DNA of 64,000 nt from contig NC_134546.1 in assembly GCF_050624435.1 (NCBI RefSeq), forward strand, positions 17,631,001 to 17,695,000. Reading direction: 5' to 3'. The notes under the pieces were generated by a model. The model ran no database searches, had not been told where the DNA came from, and saw nothing but the letters and a program-made list of their open reading frames with translations. Below, in pieces: positions 55,885-64,000 of the stretch; the stretch's first letter is position 1, and every line of letters begins with the position of its first letter. Source of the stretch: Tenrec ecaudatus. Its lineage: Eukaryota; Chordata; Mammalia; Afrosoricida; Tenrecidae. The position numbers and the translations under genes were made by a program.

Positions 55885-56172
55885 TATTTATTTATTAAAT
55901 ACTTGTACTGGGGGCTCTTCTCACAAACCATATATTCATCCATTGTGTCAAGCACATTTGTACATATGTTGCCATCATTTTCAAAACATTTTCTTTCTAC
56001 TTGAGCCCTTGATATCAGCTACTCATTTCCCTCCCCCTCTCCTCCCTCCCTCATGAACCCTTGATAAATAATACATTATTATTTTCATATCTTACATATT
56101 CCGCTGTCTCCCTTCACCCACTTTTCTGTTGTTCGCCCCCCTGGGAGGGGTTATACATCGACCCTTGTGGTC
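55885..56172 (-). mobile_element. 3' copy of the non-coding retroposon just upstream of the VAX2 island
   Basis: Reverse-strand copy with ACATATGTTGCCATCATTT, the TTGATATCAGCTACTC block and CCCACTTTTCTGTTGTTCG. It ends at the left edge of the VAX2 CpG island, about 450 bases from the VAX2 ATG. Confidence 0.6.
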
Positions 56173-56199
56173 GTTTTCCGATAGCATCTTTCCAGAGGT

Positions 56200-57720
56200 C
56201 AGCGTCGATATGGTTCCGCAGGGCGAGGACGCGATTTGGTTTTCGGTCCCGCTACATCCGCGGGAACGGCGAGGTTGTGCTTCGCTGCGGATCCGTGGGT
56301 GGGGTCGTTGACTGCGGGGCCGGGGGCGATAAACTTTAAGACCGCGTGCAGGACGGCCCACGGTGTCCCAGCGTCACCCCGGGTGTCCCTCGGCCTGCTG
56401 CAAGCCAGCAGGTGGACGCGCGCAGCCGCGCCCCCGTGAGCCTCGGGGACTCGGAGACCACGCCTACCCCGCCGATTCCGACCAATCACCAGGGGCAGGC
56501 GGGTCATCGGGGCGGGCCAAGCGCCGAGGAGGAGGAGCCTGGCGGGGCGCGCGGGCTGAGCGCAGCTCCCAGAGCCCAGGCTGGCTGCACGGTGGCCCTG
56601 GCGGCGGTGGCGGGCGGTATGGGCGATGGGGGCGCGGAGCGCGACCGCGGTCCAGCTCGCCAGGCCGAGTCCAGAGGCGGCGGCGGGCCCCGCGGCGGAG
56701 CCGAGGACTCGCGCAGTGGTGGCGGCGGCCGCAGCCCGAGGGAAGTCGCTAGCACCTCGGCCTCCTGTCCTGCAGGCTCCCGAGAGAGCGGCTCCCACAG
56801 CGACGGGCCGCCGGGGGAGGCCGACCACTGTCGCCGCATCCTGGTACGAGGTGAGCGACAGCCCGGGGCCCAGGCCCTGGGGACCACACCGGGTCGCAGG
56901 CCCCTCACCCCCCGCTGCTGCACCGCCCCATCCTCGTAATCCCTTGTTCAGCGTTCGCTCGGAGCGCCTATTGTGTGTTGGACGCCGAGCTGAGGTCAGG
57001 GGACAAAGCGGCGGAGGTCCCATCCACCTCGCCCCACGGTCCCCAGTCTCTCTGGCCGCGCCAGGATGCTGGGCACGGCGGGCTGGGGGGTGGGCGCCGC
57101 CGGGGCACAGCGAGGGGAGCAGCTGCGCTCTGCGGGTGGGGAGCGGGCGTGGGACCCGCGCGGGGAGCAGGCCAGGCTCCGCGCCTCCTGTGGTCTGGCT
57201 TCCCCTTCCCACGGTGGCACTCGCGTCCGCTCCTCGCCGGAGAGGTCAGGGGAACCCGGAGGCTGGCCAGCGCGGCGCTCGTTCGTCTGCCCAGCCTTCT
57301 GGACTTCGCTTCCTTGCAGCGCGGCCTTCCCCAGGCCCAGCCTTTAGGGTCCCCGCGCCAATCAGCCCGCCCGTCCCGGCCTTCTCCCTCCACCGAGCTT
57401 GCTTCCGCAGACCCCGCTTCCCGCGAACCCCCATTCGGTCCACTTCGCTGCGCCGAAGCGCCGGGATCCCAACCCCGCTGGCCTCCGCCCGGCTGGCCAG
57501 ATCTAGAGTGGAAGAGAACACAGGGAGTCCGGGGCCTGGGTCCTCCGCCTTCTGAAGCTCTGGGACCGCGAGAGCCAGCGAGCAGACTACATCTTTAGTG
57601 GGGACAGCTCGCCTTCCTGTCCCTGACTCCCCCACCCGAGCAAAGCCTGCAGACCCCTGCCGGCCTCCTCCCTGCCCCAAACCTCGCTCAGGAGGGGTCC
57701 GGGCCAGCGCTAACAGCCTC
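56200..57720 (+). promoter_or_regulatory. VAX2: VAX2 CpG-island promoter
   Basis: A dense CpG-rich block starts just after a repeat at about 56170, spans exon 1 and extends into intron 1. It has no TATA box. An inverted-order CCAAT context (ACCAATCACC) lies at 56481-56490 and a GC box (GGGGCGGGCC) at about 56509-56518, 100-140 bases upstream of the ATG. Long open frames on both strands here, including one of 337 codons on the minus strand, are by-products of base composition. Confidence 0.8.
56619..56850 (+). CDS. VAX2: Ventral anterior homeobox 2, first coding exon
   Basis: VAX2 is a homeodomain transcription factor that specifies the ventral retina and optic nerve. The exon begins with MGDGGAERDRGPAR, essentially identical to human VAX2. 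It continues through a Gly/Arg/Ser-rich low-complexity segment with REVASTSAS and GSRESGSHSDG, and ends with GEADHCRRILVR followed by the first base of the next codon. The splice donor GTGAGC starts at 56851. The exon encodes 77 codons plus one base. The homeobox exons (2 and 3) were not found before 64000, which fits a large intron 1 as in human. Compared with human, the glycine-rich segment differs in length and composition, a typical indel zone. The transcript runs on the plus strand, opposite to CD207 and CLEC4F. Confidence 0.95.
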
Positions 57721-58379
57721 GGCCTCGGCCTGGAGACGCTGGGAAGCCTCTCTGAAGCGGCCTCAGGGGTCTGTCTCTACTGGCACGGGCTCTTGCATTT
57801 GTCCGATCTGAACTCGGCTACTCAGACACCCATTGGGGTCCCAAGGCCAGACTGGGTTTTGCCTTCCTCACCCACAGCCATCCTGGCAGCCTCTAGGTGG
57901 GAGCGGCTAGGGGATGGGAGACAGGACCGGATCAAGTATGGGGGCAGCCCAACCTGGGGAGAGAGAAGCCAGTGATGGCTTTTGTAGACAGAGGTGCAGG
58001 GACGCAGAAGCCTTGGGGGAAACTCCCGGGGAAGTGTGGCTACTCCTGCTCTGGGGGCAGGCTTGGGTCAAGGCAGTTGCAGGTGGGGGCAGGGGTCAAC
58101 CAGATTCCAGAAGCCATGTGGGCCTGTCAGGAACTTGGGATTAAATTAGACTCCATTCCACAGACAAGGAGGGAGCAGTCAGTTCCATCCAGGACATGAG
58201 CAAGGCTTCCAGAGATGGAGAGGCCAAGTCTCGAAGCCCACAGGCCCCCTGGGGAAACTGTCAGTTCTCGGCTTCACCACCTCGCACCCGTGTGCATGGT
58301 GGACATTCCCTTTGCTCAGAATATTGGCGTCTGTGCGCACCTACATTCTCCTCCTCTCTTCAAACCCTGGGAGTGAAAC

Positions 58380-58720
58380 AATGCATTTTGTGAATAGTTG
58401 TCAATTACATAATATAGACTCATTGAAGATGCGCGTCAAAAGGGAACCTCCACCTTGGGGGTCACGCAAGGCCGGGCAGAGGTGGACACGCTGGGGAAGA
58501 TGTGCCTGTGCTGCTCGACAGACGGTGCCTTTTTATACCGATGCAGCTAAACAGCGCAGCAATGCCGTTTCTTTCCTGTAATAAAATAAAAAGCTCACAG
58601 ATAAAGCGTGGAAGGCGATTCACACACCTAATGGAAAAGAAAGGCAAGGGGGCCCATTAAATCCTTCCGCCCTTTGCCATTGAGTTGCCTGGGACGTCCT
58701 TTACCGCTAATCCCTGCCAG
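58380..58720. promoter_or_regulatory. Candidate intronic enhancer, AT-rich with homeodomain-type sites
   Basis: An AT-rich, non-repetitive patch lies between two GC-rich stretches of VAX2 intron 1. It contains AACAATG (SOX-like), TCAATTACATAAT (homeodomain-like ATTA), CACCTAAT and an OTX/CRX-type TAATCC at 58708-58713. It looks like a conserved non-coding element, but conservation cannot be tested here. Confidence 0.35.
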
Positions 58721-59499
58721 CCCGGGTCACCTGCGTCACTCTCCGCCTCCCCAGGGCTCTGGGCGGAGCCTCCGCCCTAAAGGAAACAGGCCCTGGGGAA
58801 GAGGGACCACGTCGCCAGGGCCCAGAAGAGAGAGCCCTCTAGTAGGCCCAGAGCCTGGAGTACATTTTGCCCTTGTCCTGCGAGGACACATCCACCTCCT
58901 GCCTGTCGCGGGAAGACGGAGGCCGAGGGTAGAAGAGAGGCGTTTGTGGATGCAGCTGCCTGCAAGCTGGTGCGATGAGAACACAAGAACGACCCCGCTT
59001 CCTCTGGATCCGAGGCTTTTTACCTCTGGGCCCCACCCTAGGATAACCGATCTACCCGCGGAGTCTCCGGGCGGGCGGGCGGGAGAGAGAGCTAAAATCA
59101 CGGAATTAGGTGAAGTTCCAATCCCAGCCTTATTATTTTGAGAACCAGTTTCTTTGTCTGTCTTTGTCCCCAAATCCTCCTCTGGACAAGGGAGCCATAA
59201 CTTCTAACTTTTGCCTAAGGTTGTGCTGAGGACCAGAAGGCCTGCTGTAAAACCACAAACACAAATGTTTCTTGAATGTGGAATGGCGGCGGTGGGGGCA
59301 GGGGAGGTAGCAGATGGGAAGAGGTGGCTTGGTACCCTGGGTCTGCGCGCCCCGCTATTTAGGGAGGTGAGCCACCGCCAGGTCAAGAACCAGCTGGGGG
59401 AGAAGATGGGCACCCCCCGCCGCTCGCCTCCAGCTTCTTGAAGGGGTTCTGACAAAGATGTAAGCTTCCGGCCCACGTTCCCTGGAACACGGGCCGATC

Positions 59500-59910
59500 T
59501 TGTTGCATCTCCGGTTTCGACATGGAGGCTGCGTCCCGCCACCTTCGGGCACGCACACAGCCTCCGAGGCGACGAGCGTGGGCGTCCTCACAGCCCCTCA
59601 TTTCCCACGGGGACACAGCGAGGCCTCCACCGGGCCGAGTCGACTTGCCCACACATCCTCCTGCGCGGTCTACAGCCCGCGAGTGTTTGGTGCGGCAAGA
59701 GCGCGCAGGCTGCTCCCCGGGCCCGGCCTTCCCGGCGGACCCAGAGCCCAGCCCGGCGGCTCACAGACCGCGGTGGAGCCGGGATCCCAGAAGGCAGAGG
59801 AGGTGCCATCATTCTCACACCAGACGCCCTGCGGCCCCCAAACTCACGCTCTCACCCGCGGCTCCGACGCGCCCACTGGAGGCCCACTTTCATCTGGATG
59901 CTAATTGAAC
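59500..59910. promoter_or_regulatory. CpG-rich patch in VAX2 intron 1
   Basis: High GC with many CG dinucleotides and chance open frames on both strands. It could be an alternative promoter or a methylation-free shore of the VAX2 island. No conserved coding motif or splice-bounded exon was recognised. Confidence 0.4.
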
Positions 59911-60734
59911 AACTCTTTGGGATACAGCGGGGGGGGGGGATGCGCCAGCGCCACCCAACCCCACGTCTGTCCTGGGCCCTACAGTGTACTCGTTCCTGCA
60001 TACCAGAGGCATCCGCACCCGGGCCCGCTCCCCCGAGGCTGTTCTGCGGGGGTTTCAGGATCGGGTTGAGGCCGCCCTCTGCGCGCCCATCCTGGTGAAC
60101 CGCAGGCCTCCTGTGCTGATCCAGCAAGCAGCCAGTGAGCGCTCCCCGCAGGCTGCTCAGCTGGCGGTCAGAGAGTGGGGGCACAGCGTAACGTGGCCGC
60201 TGAGTTGCGGGGCTCCCTGTTTCCTCTTCGAGACCTGGGACCTCCCGGCTCAGGTGGTAGGGGGTAGGTCTGCCAGCGTGTCTGCGGCTCCTCCTCACTC
60301 TCCAGCTATAGAAACACCCAGCAAGGGATCCTTGCACCCACAAACGTATCCGGCCACTCAAGGCTAAGGGACTGGAGTTTGGGGGGCTCAGTCGGGAACT
60401 GCCTGTGGGGACAGTCTCCTGCCCTTACCCTAAGCAGCAGGTCCCGCGCCCTGACCATCTCCGCTTTTTCTCTGAGTTTCCAGCAGACAATGGACTCAGG
60501 GGCCAGGGCATCTCTCAGGTCTCTCAGGGCTGCCTCACAGGACCAGGGCGCGGCCCAGGGTGGCGTTGAAATGAGCTCTGGATTGCCAGTGGGCTGGGCC
60601 CTGGGCCCACCCATGCGCCTTTATCCTTAATTTCTGAGTGTTATTCTGATACCATCGCTCAGGACCAAACCTCGGAGCCTCCTCAGAGCAGGAGGGGTGA
60701 ATGGTCTGCAAGTGACACTTCTTTTTTTTTTTTA

Positions 60735-60785
60735 ATTCATCATTTTTATTGGGAGCTCTTACAGATGTCATAACATTCCATGACC
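60735..60785 (-). mobile_element. Very short tail of the non-coding retroposon
   Basis: Plus-strand sequence ATCATTTTTATTGGGAGCTC after a T-run matches the 3' end of the family in reverse. Only about 50 bases are present. Confidence 0.35.
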
Positions 60786-63714
60786 CTTCTTTAAGGAATT
60801 GATTTCTTTGGAAGCACATTCATTGTCCGGTATTACAGCTCCTTTCTATTTTTCTGGAATTGTCTTGCCTGCTGAATTTCCTTTTGCTTTTTTGTTTTGT
60901 TTTGGGCAGGAGGACAAAATAGACTTCATGACACAATTCATCTCCAAGGGTCCACGCAGAGCTTTTCATGTGGGCATTTCTCTCCCTCGCCTCATGGCTG
61001 CCCTCCGTGTGTGGGGCTGCATGGATCACAGTCTGTGCACATTCTCCTTCAGGGAGACTCCTAGGTGACCCGGCAGCCTGGGAGGTGGAGTCTTTGGAGG
61101 TACTGACAGTGAGTGGACCCCTGAGATTGGGGGGAGAGGAGAAAAAGCGGCTGCAGCAGCCTCAGATCCCCACCTTCCTGCCTCCCTGGATGGAGAGAGG
61201 CGTGGGGGGGAACCCATTTTCCCTGTTAGCGCCTGACTTCAGAGCCTGAGCCTGACTTCACCGCTCTTTCATTTCTATTTTACCTTGCCGGAAAATAGCC
61301 ATACAATTGTCCCCTCTTATTTGCCGGGTGCTTAGTACAAAATGACCACTTCCTAGGAGGCTGGCAGCCCGTCATATTGCTGTGCCACCAGCGGTGGGGG
61401 ATTCCATCTCAGTGGAGGGCACCAAGGACAGTGAAGTCCCCTGGACCCAGGTGGTCTAAGCTCCTGGCTCAAACACTTCCACCCCAGTCCAGATGAGCCC
61501 CCCAGAGGTGCAGTTTGGATCCGGTGGTCTTGGCTTCCCACCACCTGCCGACCCTGGAGTGTAGCCAAGCGCTTCAGAGGTGCCAGGCAGGGATCTGGCA
61601 GGCGAAGGAGAGGGTGGAGGTCCAGAGAGAGTCTGCGCTGCACCTGGTTAGGATTAGAAGGTCCTGGGATCCCCAGAGACCCAGGGAGCCTTTTGAATTT
61701 CTTTCTCCAAAGGCCCTTCCCGCCTGGCAGCTAGGGATTCCTCCACCAAGCAAACGACAGTGGCCCCACCTGCACAGAGCTTCCGGCCCTGCTGACCACA
61801 AGGCCTGGAGCTCAGAGACCGCCCTTTGCAGCGCTGTTGCAGAGACCCCATCACAAGCAACGCCCACACTGCGCCACTGGAGGGGGCGAGACTAGCCTTG
61901 GAGCCCCGGGGGACAAGATAGACCCTCCATTAATAGTCCTCGAATGAATAGAAGATGACAATGCTCCCCCCCCCCCCACTGTCAGCAGAGTGGGGACTCG
62001 AAGAGTCAGGGTGAGGCGGACCAGGCCCTTGACGCAGGAACTTCCGTTGAACCTTTGAGGTCACTGTGCCTTTTCCTTTGTGCAAAAGTGGTGATGGGAG
62101 AGGAGATAGTATTTATTAAAACATGGAGTTCACATCACTGTAGCTTCGCTGCTTTGCCTACCAGGGAGATCCACAACTTTGGGAGCCGTTGGGATACAAA
62201 GTCACAAAGTCGACAGCACCTCCCACAGTGTGAGCCTTACACCACCACCACCCGCCCCTGTGGCTGTGCTGGGAGCAGGCAGCTGCCTGTCCGCAGTGAG
62301 TCCCTTGCTGGCAACGGGGGCCAGCGTGGAACTGAGGCCCTTTTTGCCTCTGCTGTACTCCAAGCTCCGGTTCCTCACGCCACGGCCAGGTGGGCAAAGG
62401 GCATCTTCTTCACCTCGAACCAGAACCCAGCTCCCCATGGAGTCCCCTGGACGCAGAGAGAAGATGCTGTGGTTGGGCGCTGTCATCGCAGAGAGTCTGA
62501 GTGGAAGGGACTGAGCGTGGCAGGTGGAACCGCCTTATTGGGTTTCCCAGGCTGTCAGCTTTGCTGCAGATGAATTCCCACCGCCCAACCTGCGTTAGCA
62601 GGCGCGGCCTTAGGGTTGCTTAGGCTGACAGCTCATTTAAATGAAGGAGAAAGTACAGCAATGTTCCCTGTGAAAGGAAACCAGAAGCAATGGCCGGCTC
62701 CCCAAAGTGGCCACACTCCCATTTCCTGGCGGGTCGGTCCCAGAGGTGGATCTAAAGTCTGGCCAGAGCCCTGGGCACCCCACCCAGGGATGCAGCAGGC
62801 GGAGTCTCTATTATATTAACCAGGCGAGGTTTTAATGCCCTACCTCCAGCACCGCAGTCTCTAGGAGAGGGGGGTGCAGAGAGGAGCACTCGCCTGGGAG
62901 GGGTGCCAGACAAGGCTCAGAATGACATTTCCAAGTGCGACAGACGTCAACTACTAAAGAGCCTGATTTGAGGCAGCCATCCACGCCTAGTCATCTCCAG
63001 CCTGGGGTGGGTGGGGGTGGGGAGTGTCCAGGCAGGGAGGTCTTTAGGATTGGGGGTGGGGCTCACATTGGGTTGCTCTCTCTCCCACCTGGTCCTTCTA
63101 GGGAACTTCCCCCCTCGATGTCAGGGGGACACGCACATTAATAGAAGTAGAGCCACATTTTATGGACGGTTGGGCAATTTACGTTATCAGGACATGTCAA
63201 CTGACAATGGCCATCTTATCAGCTCACCTTGTGGGGTGACCCCAGAGTGTCCCACTGGTTGGAGCAAAGCTTGAGTCCCTTGTCTCCACAAGGGCAGTCC
63301 GGTTTGTTCGTTTTCTCATCCGCATGGTGACATGAGCTCCCCGGGCATGGGGTTTGGAGCCCTTCTTGCTGGGTTTTTACTGGCTCCTTCCCAGCTCGGA
63401 AAGACTCATGCCCACTTAAAAACAATTTTAAAACCTGTTGCATTTAATTTTATAACAGGTAAATAATTCTTGTTTTTTAACCTCAGTACAGTCTTTGGAG
63501 ATTGTCTCTCAGTCCTGGTCCCTATGGACCAGTCCCACTTAGCCATGTTCATCCACTCCCCGTCAGTGCATCCAGTCTGGTTTTTCTTCCTTTCCGTTTC
63601 TCTATTTAAAGGGTAGCACATATAACTCCTTTTCTGCACTGTGCTGGTTTTACTTATCTTCGGAAGTAAAGAGCTGCTTGTTTGTGTGAGTGTAGGGATG
63701 CATGGGGCTTTCTA

Positions 63715-63812
63715 CTTGCTTACAGAGTTACAGACTTGGAAACTCAGAGGCAGCTTGTCCTGTGCTGGAGGCAGCAGGAGTCCGCATCTACTCAACAGCA
63801 GTGAGTAGGGAG
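63715..63812 (+). repeat. AfroSINE, partial
   Basis: ACAGAGTTACAGACTTGGAA and TCTACTCAACAGCAGTGAGT resemble the body and end of AfroSINE. In VAX2 intron 1. Confidence 0.5.
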
Positions 63813-64000
63813 CGCACCCAGCAACTTACGTCGCTGCTGTCCTGTAGGTGCACACCATTTAGTCTGTTCCCTATGTCTTGCTGTTATATGCAGCATTAAA
63901 ATAAATGACTTTCTTCCTTGGACATTTCCACAAGTTAGAAAATTCCTGGAAGTAAAATTTCAGCTTCATATTATTCAAATGGCCTCACTTTTACTTTCTA

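Larger units (their letters stand above)
56851..64000 (+). other. VAX2: VAX2 intron 1, 5' portion
   Basis: From the donor at 56851 to the window end I find no exon of VAX2: no homeobox-like frame exists on the plus strand. The stretch is largely unique sequence with few repeats, another CpG-rich patch (about 59.5-59.9 kb), a short retroposon tail at 60735 and one AfroSINE piece at 63715. Scarcity of SINEs beside a developmental regulator suggests regulatory content; this is inference. Confidence 0.6.

Noticed and set aside
56199-57212. A 337-codon open frame on the minus strand over VAX2 exon 1
   Set aside because: It lies in a CpG island where stop codons are rare, overlaps the real VAX2 exon on the other strand and shows only Pro/Ala/Arg/Gly-rich low-complexity sequence.

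Overview
The window looks like mammalian nuclear DNA, almost certainly from an afrotherian and most likely a tenrec. Three things point there. About two dozen tRNA-derived SINEs of the AfroSINE type are scattered on both strands. There are RTE/BovB-type LINEs of the afrotherian kind. Three short hAT elements carry the SPIN (SPACE INVADERS/URR1-like) termini, and among Afrotheria SPIN elements are known from tenrec. The genes match the human 2p13.3 order CLEC4F - CD207 - VAX2.

Layout. (1) 1-2190, minus strand: the first three coding exons of CLEC4F (Kupffer-cell C-type lectin) with a TATA box; the rest of the gene lies off the left edge. (2) 3470-9355, minus strand: the complete CD207 gene (langerin) with six coding exons, 328 codons, intact splice sites (one of them GC-AG), a TATA-like box and a poly(A) signal. 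(3) 9.4-36 kb: a repeat-dominated intergenic region. It holds fossil L1, a decayed hAT transposase, a nearly full-length but dead RTE LINE, an internally deleted RTE, SPIN MITEs, AfroSINEs, and several copies of a large non-coding retroposon-like family that ends in AATAAA. (4) 36-53 kb: repeats broken up by CpG-rich, SINE-poor islands (about 36.38-36.86, 41.98-42.56, 44.08-44.78 and 52.56-53.05 kb). (5) 53-56.5 kb: mostly unique DNA upstream of VAX2 with candidate regulatory motifs. (6) 56.2-64 kb, plus strand: the VAX2 CpG-island promoter and first coding exon (56619-56850), then the start of intron 1. The homeobox exons lie off the right edge.

Functionally, CLEC4F and CD207 are neighbouring type II membrane C-type lectins of macrophages and Langerhans cells, transcribed in the same direction and related by duplication. 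VAX2 is a ventral-retina homeobox gene on the opposite strand. No other protein-coding gene could be supported. Most long open frames in the GC-rich parts are chance frames in CpG islands.

The most notable unexplained item is the non-coding repeat family at 22245-24014 and related copies. Two copies sit inside L1 fossils and are flanked by target-site duplications that begin with AAAA. This is the mark of L1-endonuclease insertion, yet I see no reading frame in the element.
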